Shown here: positions 1 through 7,020 of the stretch, in pieces | Position numbering within the stretch: position 1 is the stretch's first letter | How the letters are laid out: every line of letters starts with the position of its first letter | Origin: an uncultured Muribaculaceae bacterium | Lineage (GTDB): Bacteria; Bacteroidota; Bacteroidia; Bacteroidales; Muribaculaceae | Reading direction: 5' to 3' | Length of the DNA: 29,151 nucleotides | Assembly (NCBI GenBank): GCA_910588245.1 | Contig: CAJUQP010000044.1 | Span: 1-29,151, forward strand | Notes under the pieces: generated by a model | What the model was told of the DNA's origin: nothing | The model's input: only the letters and a program-made list of their open reading frames with translations | Database searches by the model: none | Program-made: the position numbers and the translations under genes

Positions 1-16
1 ATTTTATCCTTATAAC

Positions 17-1087
17 ATGATTTTTTTTCTTTGCCTATGTATTTCTATTGTATATGCCTATTGTGTTGGAACATATTATCATAATGAAAGATTATCATTA
101 GTTGCATTTTGTATTATCTTATTCCCATTGTTTAGTCTATGGACGTTGATTAGTGGACTCCAATATTATGTAGGACAAGATTATCCGTATTATATTGAAA
201 TTTTTTCTGGAATTAATAACGAACGATATGAGCCTGGTTTTAAGTTAATTATTCAATTATGTAATATAATTGGGATTAAGGGTCAAGGTGTATATTTTAT
301 ATTCTATGCAATATCATTTATATTCTTTGCTTTGATATTATATAATATTAAATCTTATGATTTATGGATATATATATTATTATATTTCACAGTGTCCAAT
401 ATATTTAATAATGAATTAAATATTATACGTCAATGTACTGCAATATATATAGGATCATATTCTTTGATTTTGTTATTTAAAAATCGGATTTACAAAGCTA
501 TTTTATTTTGGATAATTGCCTGTTTTATCCATACAAGTCTCGTTGTATTAATAATAGCGCCACTCTTCTATTTTATTAATAAAATAAATATTAAATTTTT
601 CTTAATAATTTTATTATTATCTATAGTGTTAAGTATATTGTTGAGTATTAGGAGTATATCATCTGTGGCTCATTATTTGCCTGAAAATTATGGTTGGTAT
701 TTGGTTGGACATATAAATGATGATTCATCTTTTGTTGAGAAGATTCCAAAATATATGTATGTGCCTTTATATTATTTTTCATATCTATTTTATCCTAAGC
801 TAAAATTAGATCCATTTATGAATCATATATATAGATACGGTTTCTTGTTTTTTTGCTTTAGATTATCTTTATTAAATCTGCCAATAGTATATCGTTTATC
901 TGATAATTTTCTTCTTATAAGTCTTTTTACTCTCTTATATATGTTGAGTTATTTTCAAAAATCACGGAAATATGTTCTGCTGACTATTATTGTTATTTTT
1001 TTAGTATTAATCTATGGAGCTAAGACTATCATATTTCCTTCTGGAGAATATGATTACAAGTCGATACTTCCAGTTTATATTTTTTAA
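17..1087 (+). CDS. EpsG-family / Wzy-like polysaccharide polymerase, membrane protein
   Basis: This is a 356-residue, very hydrophobic protein with roughly ten predicted membrane segments and almost no soluble domain. An early loop reads GLQYYVGQDYPYYIEIF, which matches the R/Q-x-x-VG-x-D-x-x-Y pattern near the N-terminus of EpsG-family proteins. A later INIIRQ-like segment (ELNIIRQCTAIYIG, about residues 135-148) is also typical of that family. Known members act at the inner membrane in polymerising or exporting capsule and exopolysaccharide repeat units, so a Wzy-like role is inferred here. The stop codon directly abuts the ATG of the next glycosyltransferase (TAAATG), which implies one transcript. 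The codon use is extremely AT-rich, unlike the genes after 5194, suggesting horizontal exchange of the capsule locus. The frame stays open to the window edge, so a start further upstream is possible, but this ATG gives a normal N-terminal membrane segment. Confidence 0.75.
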   Translation: MIFFLCLCISIVYAYCVGTYYHNERLSLVAFCIILFPLFSLWTLISGLQYYVGQDYPYYIEIFSGINNERYEPGFKLIIQLCNIIGIKGQGVYFIFYAISFIFFALILYNIKSYDLWIYILLYFTVSNIFNNELNIIRQCTAIYIGSYSLILLFKNRIYKAILFWIIACFIHTSLVVLIIAPLFYFINKINIKFFLIILLLSIVLSILLSIRSISSVAHYLPENYGWYLVGHINDDSSFVEKIPKYMYVPLYYFSYLFYPKLKLDPFMNHIYRYGFLFFCFRLSLLNLPIVYRLSDNFLLISLFTLLYMLSYFQKSRKYVLLTIIVIFLVLIYGAKTIIFPSGEYDYKSILPVYIF

Positions 1088-1864
1088 ATGAAAATTCAAG
1101 TTTTACTTTCTTGCATGCATCAAGTTGATCATACAATCGTTAAGCGTACAAATATTCAAACTGATGCGGTTGTGATAAATCAATGTGATCGAAATGAGAT
1201 TACGACATATCAGTTTTCTAACAAGTTAAATCAGATTTGTAATGTTATATTCGTTTCGACTATTGAGAGGGGGTTATCAAAGTCTCGTAACATGGCATTG
1301 AAATATGCTACGGGAGATATATGTATCATATGTGATGATGATGAAATCTTATGTGATAATTATGAAGAAATTATATCAAACGTTTTCCAAAATAATAAAA
1401 TTGATTTTGCGACACTAGTTATTAATAAGAAGAATAGAATATATCCTAATAAAAAGTTTTGCATCAATAAAATTAGAGCATTGACCATGTCAAGCTATCA
1501 GATCTGTTTTAGATTGAAAAGTATTATTGATAAAGGTATTAGATTCAATGAAAGATTTGGTTCAGGTGTTTCAAAAGCTGGAGGTGAAGAGAATTTGTTT
1601 CTTTTCAGCTGTTTAAAGTCTGGTTTACATGGAATGTATTATCCAATATCTTTTGGAGAAATGATTGAATCGGAGTCTCAATGGTGGAAAGGTTTTACGA
1701 AGGAATATTTTTATGATCATGCCATATTATCAAAGGCTTTATGGGGTAGAGTCATTGGATTGTGTTATATTGTCTATACTTTGTTTGATAAATATCCTAT
1801 GTATAAAAATGATATTTCATTTTATAAGGCTTTCAAAGCGTATTTAAAAGGATATCTGTCGTAA
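1088..1864 (+). CDS. Family 2 glycosyltransferase
   Basis: The protein is 258 residues long and looks like a soluble or peripheral GT-A enzyme. It has an N-terminal beta strand (IQVLLSCM), a GLSKSRNMALKYATGD segment (about residues 62-77) typical of the nucleotide-sugar site of family 2, and a metal-binding acidic cluster DDDE at residues 83-86. The middle part carries GGEENLFLFS, comparable to the ED motif of the acceptor side. It should add one sugar to the lipid-linked repeat unit at the cytoplasmic face; donor and linkage cannot be read from sequence. It starts immediately after the stop of the polymerase gene and has the same extreme AT bias, so the two genes probably moved together. The internal ORF in another frame at 1665-1847 is a shadow. 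Confidence 0.8.
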   Translation: MKIQVLLSCMHQVDHTIVKRTNIQTDAVVINQCDRNEITTYQFSNKLNQICNVIFVSTIERGLSKSRNMALKYATGDICIICDDDEILCDNYEEIISNVFQNNKIDFATLVINKKNRIYPNKKFCINKIRALTMSSYQICFRLKSIIDKGIRFNERFGSGVSKAGGEENLFLFSCLKSGLHGMYYPISFGEMIESESQWWKGFTKEYFYDHAILSKALWGRVIGLCYIVYTLFDKYPMYKNDISFYKAFKAYLKGYLS

Positions 1865-1898
1865 TAGTGTTGCTTCGTTGATAAATAGGCTATAAGGT

Positions 1899-1934
1899 CA
1901 TCTAATAACATAATATTAGGATGTATTTATTTTT
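1899..1934 (+). terminator. Possible weak terminator after the AT-rich glycosyltransferase
   Basis: The arms CATCTAATA and TATTAGGATG pair over about nine positions with one bulged base, and a T-rich run (TATTTATTTTT) follows. It lies in the 101-base gap between two glycosyltransferase genes. AT-rich context makes chance pairing likely, so this is tentative. Confidence 0.3.
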
Positions 1935-1965
1935 AATATTGAAAATAAATTAACTGCCGAATAAT

Positions 1966-2730
1966 ATGTGCGATCAAATTGTTAGTATAATTACCCCCAC
2001 TTATAATTGCGCAAGCTATATTGCCGAAACTATTGACAGTGTTTTATCTCAAACTTACGGAAATTGGGAAATGATAATTGTTGATGATTGTTCAACAGAC
2101 AATACTAAGGATGTTGTTTCCAAATATTCTGATCACAGAATAAAATATTATTGTCTTGAAAGAAATAGCGGGGCAGCTGCGGCACGAAATAAAGCATTAA
2201 GCCTTGCCAAAGGTCAATGGGTAGCATTCCTTGATAGTGATGATCTATGGCTTCCCAGTAAACTCGAACGTCAACTTGATTTCATGATACGTAATGAGAT
2301 CTCTTTCTCATATCATCGTTATTCTGAGATTTCAGAAAGCGGAGAAGATTTATGTGTAGAGGTCGGAGGTTTGAAAAAGGTCAGTAAATTTCAGATGTTC
2401 TCATGTTGCTGGCCCGGGTGCCTTTCTGTGATGTATGATCGTGAAAAGATTGGGTTAATACAAATAAAGAATGTCAAAAAGAATAATGACACTGCCATTT
2501 GGCTTAAAGTCATCAAAAAGACCCCATGCTATCTTTTGAATGAGAATCTTGCCAGATACCGACGCCGTAAAGGAAGTATCACTCCTCCTGGAATATTCAA
2601 ACGGATATGGGCACATTATCCACTTTTTAGAATTGCAGAGGGGATGAATCCAATTGAGGCATCTTTTTGGACAGTCTTGAATGTTTTTGGGAATGCCTAT
2701 AAGAAAGCTTTCTTTGTTAAGAAAAGTTGA
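1966..2730 (+). CDS. Family 2 glycosyltransferase (GT-A, WcaA-like)
   Basis: This 254-residue protein shows a clear GT2 fold signature. It opens with VSIITPTYNCASYIAETIDSVL-type sequence, followed by IVDDCSTDNT (about residues 38-47), a GAAAARNKAL segment and the metal-binding DSDDLW at residues 90-95. There are no membrane segments. The C-terminal part is basic and aromatic, fitting a membrane-associated acceptor site. It should transfer one sugar during assembly of the surface polysaccharide repeat unit. The base composition is intermediate between the AT-rich genes before it and the GC-rich genes after 5194, so the locus looks mosaic. The next small ORF starts only four bases after the stop, which suggests co-transcription. 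Donor sugar unknown. Confidence 0.88.
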   Translation: MCDQIVSIITPTYNCASYIAETIDSVLSQTYGNWEMIIVDDCSTDNTKDVVSKYSDHRIKYYCLERNSGAAAARNKALSLAKGQWVAFLDSDDLWLPSKLERQLDFMIRNEISFSYHRYSEISESGEDLCVEVGGLKKVSKFQMFSCCWPGCLSVMYDREKIGLIQIKNVKKNNDTAIWLKVIKKTPCYLLNENLARYRRRKGSITPPGIFKRIWAHYPLFRIAEGMNPIEASFWTVLNVFGNAYKKAFFVKKS

Positions 2731-2734
2731 TGAT

Positions 2735-3055
2735 ATGGAAATTAAGCTTTATTCTTACGGGAATATTGTCAGGATTCTTTGGTTGGATCCGGACGTTGTC
2801 TCCAATTCGTTGATGGTGGATGTTGACATTGACAAGAAGAGGATTCTCAGCCTGTTTGACGCGGAGAGGAAGTTTGACGCTGACTTTATACAGAGTTATC
2901 TCAATATCCTGAGGGAATCGTCTGTCGGGTTCCGACTTCTTGTAGACTCTGAAGAAGACCTTACACTGCGTGCCAAGGCTCTCAACATACTTGGACTCAA
3001 TTCCTCGGCACATCACAAAATCGCAGCGCTCCTGGCACTGCCTGACGTTCCCTGA
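2735..3055 (+). CDS. Small hypothetical protein at the end of the glycosyltransferase block
   Basis: I do not recognise this 106-residue protein. The reading frame is open from 2681, but the ATG at 2735 (MEIKLYSYGN) is preferred because it follows the glycosyltransferase stop by four bases, whereas the earlier start would overlap that gene by 50 bases. The protein is soluble, with no signal peptide or membrane segment. It alternates short beta-like strands (VRILWLDPDVV, LMVDVDID) with charged helices, and ends in a hydrophobic helix (HHKIAALLALPDVP). Its position suggests translational coupling to the glycosyltransferase. It could be an accessory protein of the polysaccharide locus or the remains of a larger gene; no function is assigned. 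Confidence 0.6.
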   Translation: MEIKLYSYGNIVRILWLDPDVVSNSLMVDVDIDKKRILSLFDAERKFDADFIQSYLNILRESSVGFRLLVDSEEDLTLRAKALNILGLNSSAHHKIAALLALPDVP

Positions 3056-3061
3056 CGGGAA

Positions 3062-3156
3062 CGAAGAGTCAAGAGTGAAGAGTGAAGAGTGAAGGGTGAA
3101 GAGTCAAGAGTGAAGAGTGAAGGGTGAAGAGTTAAGAGTGAAGGGTGAAGTGAAGA
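3062..3156. repeat. Degenerate 7-bp tandem repeat (GAGTGAA type)
   Basis: About thirteen consecutive copies of a seven-base unit occur here, with consensus GAGTGAA and variants GAGTCAA, GGGTGAA and GAGTTAA. The top strand is almost free of C. The repeat lies between the end of the glycosyltransferase block and the promoter of the ATPase/TOPRIM cassette. It is not a CRISPR array because there are no spacers. Confidence 0.9.
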
Positions 3157-3189
3157 ATAAAATCAACCCGGATTTAATATCTGACAATC

Positions 3190-3220
3190 TTGTAGATTCC
3201 AAATGATTTCGCTAAATTTG
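3190..3220 (+). promoter_or_regulatory. Bacteroidetes-type promoter for the ATPase/TOPRIM cassette
   Basis: TTG at 3190-3192 is followed after exactly 20 bases by TAAATTTG at 3213-3220, matching the Bacteroidetes -33/-7 consensus TTTG-N19-21-TAnnTTTG. Transcription would begin near 3227, giving a leader of about 16 bases before the ATG at 3243. The cassette therefore seems to be transcribed separately from the capsule genes. Confidence 0.65.
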
Positions 3221-3242
3221 CGTCATCAATGTTTCGCATTTC

Positions 3243-4415
3243 ATGATTGACAGCATTAAGATACAGAATTTCAAGTCCATCGTCAACCTTGAGTTGCCGT
3301 TGGGGCGTTTCAATGTGATTATCGGACCTAACGGCTGTGGCAAATCCAATATTCTTGAGGCGATATCAATGGCCAGCGCCGCATCACAGGATAAGCTTGA
3401 TAATGAGTATCTTGTCAATAGGGATGTCAGAGTCTCCGATGCCAAATTCATGGTCAATGCCTTTGAAGATAATGAGGAGGAAGAAAGTGATATCGCTTCT
3501 TCAAGCGGTGATGTGATTTCCATACAAGTTAAAGCTCCCTCTTCTTCATTCTTATGTCAGCTAAGATATGAAGAATCAAGTAAAAAGTGGATAAATTATT
3601 CTTCAATATTTTCAAAATCTCTGAGAGATTTATTATCCTTATCTTTGGAAAATGATATAAGTAAAAAGGATCTTGTAGATGATTTGACTGCTAAGCTTGC
3701 GGAGGTTAATATCAATATTGATGAATTGAAAAAAAGCGTTGAGAAATTATCCACATCCGCCCCAGAACTTACTTCTTTTCTGACTTACAGACCTTCGGAG
3801 CATTTTCTGCGTAAGACGTTTGATTCGTCTCTTTTCCCTCTTGGCGTGCATGGAGAGGGGCTGCTCAAATATCTTAAGGAGATTGCGGAAGAGGATAAAG
3901 TGGATCTTTTCGATGAGATTAATAACGGACTTTCGCTCCTTGACTGGTTTGACGGTTTTAATATTCCCGATAATCTTCTGACAAACGAATACCGTCTGAC
4001 TATCGGCGACAGATATCTCAAGGATTCTCTCCACTTCTTCGATCAGAGAAGTACCAATGAAGGTTTTTTATTCCTTTTGTTTTACCTGACTTTATTCAAC
4101 AGTAAGGATACTCCCCGTTTTTTTGCTGTCGACAATATCGAATCGGCTCTTAACCCCAAGCTGATGACCAGACTGACAGAATATCTTGTGGAACGTACTA
4201 TTGCCAACGACAATCAGGTGATTGTCACAACCCACAGTCCGTTTGTGCTTGACGGTCTTGATCTGGAGAATGACGATATAAGACTATTTGTGGCCAGACG
4301 TGATATCGACGGACATACGCGCATAGAACGTGTGCCGTATCGTGCGGACAGGACAATGAAGCTTTCACAGCTCTGGATGAGCGGTCTGATCGGTGGTTTG
4401 CCAGACAATTTCTAA
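3243..4415 (+). CDS. AAA family ATPase, RecF/SMC-like (AAA_15/AAA_21), probable defence component
   Basis: This 390-residue protein starts with the SMC/RecF-type sequence IKIQNFKSIVNLELPLGRF, followed by Walker A GPNGCGKSN (lysine 34). A divergent Walker B region reads FFAVDNIESAL (aspartate 297, glutamate 300), where most relatives have LDEPE, and a switch histidine occurs in VTTHSP (histidine 331). An insertion at about residues 75-180 is rich in serine and acidic residues and may form the coiled-coil or sensor part. The segment STNEGFLFLLF stands where ABC signatures lie. Related ATPases pair with nucleases in OLD, Gabija and PARIS-type antiphage systems. The TOPRIM gene begins 12 bases downstream and the pair has its own promoter, so a two-protein defence module is the best reading. 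Composition differs from the capsule genes on either side. Confidence 0.85.
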   Translation: MIDSIKIQNFKSIVNLELPLGRFNVIIGPNGCGKSNILEAISMASAASQDKLDNEYLVNRDVRVSDAKFMVNAFEDNEEEESDIASSSGDVISIQVKAPSSSFLCQLRYEESSKKWINYSSIFSKSLRDLLSLSLENDISKKDLVDDLTAKLAEVNINIDELKKSVEKLSTSAPELTSFLTYRPSEHFLRKTFDSSLFPLGVHGEGLLKYLKEIAEEDKVDLFDEINNGLSLLDWFDGFNIPDNLLTNEYRLTIGDRYLKDSLHFFDQRSTNEGFLFLLFYLTLFNSKDTPRFFAVDNIESALNPKLMTRLTEYLVERTIANDNQVIVTTHSPFVLDGLDLENDDIRLFVARRDIDGHTRIERVPYRADRTMKLSQLWMSGLIGGLPDNF

Positions 4416-4427
4416 CGCCTTTAAGTC

Positions 4428-5081
4428 ATGGGAATGAAAATAGGGATCGTATGCGAGGGTATATCCGATTACAGGGTGTTACGCCATATCACGGAACGCT
4501 ATCTCCGGGATGCCGATGCATATGTCATACCTTTGAAGCCCAAAGAGACACGACAGGGAAAACAAGACGGTTTCGGAGGATGGCAGGGAGTATTGGAGTA
4601 TATTCAAGGTGAAGACAAGATGATTCTCGAGGCCCTTAAAGAGGGATGCGCCTATGTAATAGTCCACATTGATACGGATGTGAGAGAATTATATGGTGTC
4701 TCCCGGGATTTCGAGACCATAGAAAAGCTTCATGAGGCGGTCAGGGAGATGCTTGCTGATAAGATTCATCCAGATTTCGACATAGAGAAGATAGTATTTG
4801 CCATTGCCATACATGAAACCGAGTGCTGGCTTTTGTCTTTTCTCTCAGATGACAATAAAATCGCATGTAAAACGGAATCTTGTGTAAGCGCGCTTAACAG
4901 ACTTCTCAAGGATAAAGGAAATATTGACAAAGACAATAAAAACTCAGACCGGGCAAGAACTGCCTACGAGTTTACGCTAAAAGCCAAGAAGAAACCTAAG
5001 GATATAAAGGCGGCATCACTCAACAATTACGGATTTGCGTGGTTCATAGACGCGCTTGACCGGATAAAGGCTGATGTTTGA
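4428..5081 (+). CDS. TOPRIM/DUF4276-like protein, probable effector nuclease partner of the ATPase
   Basis: The 217-residue product has the two hallmarks of a TOPRIM domain: a glutamate after the first strand (IGIVCEGISD, glutamate 10) and a DxD at the end of the second core strand (VIVHIDTDV, aspartates 82 and 84). A later FAIAIHETECWLLSF segment (about residues 120-135) resembles the conserved acidic/tryptophan stretch of DUF4276 and RloB-like proteins. These proteins accompany RecF/SMC-like ATPases in restriction-linked and antiphage operons. The role is inferred to be metal-dependent nucleic-acid cleavage, held in check or activated by the upstream ATPase. The start could also be the methionine at residue 3. 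No membrane segment or signal is present. Assignment to a specific named system (PARIS, Gabija, RloAB) is not possible by eye. Confidence 0.75.
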   Translation: MGMKIGIVCEGISDYRVLRHITERYLRDADAYVIPLKPKETRQGKQDGFGGWQGVLEYIQGEDKMILEALKEGCAYVIVHIDTDVRELYGVSRDFETIEKLHEAVREMLADKIHPDFDIEKIVFAIAIHETECWLLSFLSDDNKIACKTESCVSALNRLLKDKGNIDKDNKNSDRARTAYEFTLKAKKKPKDIKAASLNNYGFAWFIDALDRIKADV

Positions 5082-5144
5082 AGTAGGAGCCGCTTTACTT
5101 TAAAGACTTGTAGTATCGTATAAAAATCATAATAATATGTAGGG

Positions 5145-5167
5145 CTGGTATCGCTTGGCGATATCAG
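5145..5167 (+). terminator. Hairpin after the ATPase/TOPRIM cassette
   Basis: CTGGTATCGC and GCGATATCAG pair over ten positions with one wobble and a three-base loop. It lies 63 bases after the TOPRIM stop and 26 bases before the aminotransferase ATG. Only a weak pyrimidine stretch (TCTTCTGATT) follows, so terminator function is uncertain. It could instead be a leader hairpin. Confidence 0.35.
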
Positions 5168-5193
5168 TCTTCTGATTCCATAACCATTTCATT

Positions 5194-6399
5194 ATGAGTA
5201 AAAACATACCTTTCTCCCCTCCGGATATCACGGAGGCGGAGATCGAACTTGTGGCCGAGGCGCTGCGCTCCGGCTGGATCACCACCGGACCCAAGACAAA
5301 GGAGTTTGAACGCCGCATAGCCCGTTTCTGCAACACCGACATGGCAGTATGCCTTAATTCGGCCACCGCCTGCATGGAGCTCGCCCTGCGTGTGCTCGGA
5401 GTCGGCGAGGGCGACGAGGTGATCGTACCGGCATATACTTATACCGCCACGGCGAGTGTAGTGTGTCATGTCGGTGCCCGGCCCGTGATTGTGGACTGCG
5501 CGCCGGGATCCTTCCAGATGGACTATGACCGTCTTGCTGATGCGATCACCGAACGTACGAAGGTTGTCATGCCTGTGGATCTCGGTGGAATCATCGCCGA
5601 TTATGACAAGGTCTTCGCCGCTGTGGAGGCGAAAAAAGACCTGTTCAGACCTGCCAACGACATTCAGCGTGCTTTCGGACGATGCATCGTGGTAGCCGAC
5701 GCCGCCCACGCGTTCGGAGCCATGCGTCACGGCAGTATGTGCGGCGACATAGCCGACTTCACCTCCTTCTCCTTCCATGCCGTCAAGAATCTGACCACAG
5801 CCGAGGGGGGTGCCCTGACATGGCGTTCGCGCGAGGGTTTGGACAACGAGGCCATCTACAAGCAGCTTCAGCTCTTCAGTCTACACGGACAGAACAAGGA
5901 TGCCCTGGCAAAGACCAAGATCGGTGGTTGGGAATATGATATTATCGGTCCGTGGTATAAATGCAACATGACCGATATCATGGCCGCCATAGGACTGGTG
6001 CAGCTCGACCGTTATCCGGCCCTTCTCGACAGACGGCGCCAGATTATCGAGCGATACAACACGGCCCTTAAACCGTATCCGGTAACTGTCCTGGATCACT
6101 ATTCGAACGAGCACAGTTCATCGGGCCATCTTTATCTTGTGCGCATCAACGGGATTTCCGCTGAGCAGCGCAACAAAGTTATAGAGCGTATGGCGGAGAA
6201 AGGGATAGCGACCAACGTGCACTATAAGCCCCTCCCCATGATGACTGCATACAAGGCTCTCGGATATGACATCAAGGATTATCCCAACGCATTCGCCCAG
6301 TATGAGAACGAGGTGACCCTCCCTCTCCACACACGTCTGACTGACGATGACGTGGAATATGTGATCTCCTGTTTCACTGAAATAATCTCCGGAATTTGA
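5194..6399 (+). CDS. DegT/DnrJ/EryC1-type PLP aminotransferase (WcfR/PglE-like)
   Basis: This 401-residue enzyme has the normal length for sugar aminotransferases. It shows IPFSPPDITEAEIELV at the N-terminus, an LNSATACMEL substrate loop (about residues 53-62), VVADAAHAFGA (PLP-binding aspartate) and SFHAVKNLTTAEGG with the Schiff-base lysine at residue 198. The family moves an amino group from glutamate to C4 of a UDP-4-keto-6-deoxy-sugar. With the phosphoglycosyl transferase that overlaps its stop codon and the membrane dehydratase behind it, the enzyme is best read as WcfR-like (B. fragilis capsule A, making AATGal) or PglE-like (bacillosamine route). No acetyltransferase gene of the PglD type is next to it, which favours the WcfR reading. 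GC content rises sharply here compared with the genes upstream. Confidence 0.88.
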   Translation: MSKNIPFSPPDITEAEIELVAEALRSGWITTGPKTKEFERRIARFCNTDMAVCLNSATACMELALRVLGVGEGDEVIVPAYTYTATASVVCHVGARPVIVDCAPGSFQMDYDRLADAITERTKVVMPVDLGGIIADYDKVFAAVEAKKDLFRPANDIQRAFGRCIVVADAAHAFGAMRHGSMCGDIADFTSFSFHAVKNLTTAEGGALTWRSREGLDNEAIYKQLQLFSLHGQNKDALAKTKIGGWEYDIIGPWYKCNMTDIMAAIGLVQLDRYPALLDRRRQIIERYNTALKPYPVTVLDHYSNEHSSSGHLYLVRINGISAEQRNKVIERMAEKGIATNVHYKPLPMMTAYKALGYDIKDYPNAFAQYENEVTLPLHTRLTDDDVEYVISCFTEIISGI

Positions 6400-6986
6400 A
6401 ACGCCTTTTCGACATCTTAGCGAGCGGACTCGGGCTCCTCTGCCTGAGCCCGCTCTTCGCCATTCTCGCCATCTGGATAAAGGCCGACTCCCGGGGCCCC
6501 GTATTCTACCGTCAGGTGAGGGTGGGCCGCGGCAACAGGGATTTCCGGATCTTCAAGTTCCGGTCAATGCGTCCCGATTCCGACAAGGGGAGGCTCATAA
6601 CCGTAGGCGGACATGACCCGAGGGTGACGCGCTCGGGATATTATATCCGCAAGTACAAGCTCGACGAGCTGCCGCAGCTTATCAACGTGTTCATCGGCGA
6701 CATGTCGCTCGTAGGGCCGCGCCCCGAGGTGAGGCGATATGTCGACATGTATTCGCCCGAACAGATGAGAGTGCTTGATGTGCGTCCCGGCATTACTTCG
6801 CTTGCCTCGATAAGATACCGCAATGAGAACGAGATCCTCGCCGCCTCCGACGACCCCGACAGGACATATATCGAGAAGGTGATGCCCGACAAGCTCGCCA
6901 TCGATCTCGAATATGTGGCCGACGCAAGTCTCATCAACGACATCAGACTCATATTCTCCACATTCAGGGAGATCATAACCAAATAG
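6396..6986 (+). CDS. Small monotopic phosphoglycosyl transferase (WcfS/PglC-like initiating transferase)
   Basis: The 196-residue protein matches the short form of the bacterial sugar transferase family. An N-terminal hydrophobic re-entrant helix (LFDILASGLGLLCLSPLFA) is followed by YRQVRVG, FRIFKFRSM, the catalytic Asp-Glu pair in KYKLDELPQL (residues 90-91), SLVGPRPEVRRYV and RPGITSLASIRYRN. Enzymes of this type move a sugar-1-phosphate from UDP to undecaprenyl phosphate, the first membrane step of repeat-unit assembly. Translation seems to start at TTG (6396), which overlaps the TGA of the aminotransferase by four bases, so the two proteins should be made in step. That supports a channelled pair acting on an amino-deoxy sugar, as reported for WcfR/WcfS. 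Confidence 0.88.
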   Translation: MKRLFDILASGLGLLCLSPLFAILAIWIKADSRGPVFYRQVRVGRGNRDFRIFKFRSMRPDSDKGRLITVGGHDPRVTRSGYYIRKYKLDELPQLINVFIGDMSLVGPRPEVRRYVDMYSPEQMRVLDVRPGITSLASIRYRNENEILAASDDPDRTYIEKVMPDKLAIDLEYVADASLINDIRLIFSTFREIITK

Positions 6987-7020
6987 TCATTTCTTTCACA
7001 CCACATCCAGCTTACACTTT

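Noticed and set aside
5164..5778. Minus-strand ORF of 204 codons opposite the aminotransferase gene
   Set aside because: It overlaps the N-terminal half of a clear PLP aminotransferase and has the composition of a shadow frame.
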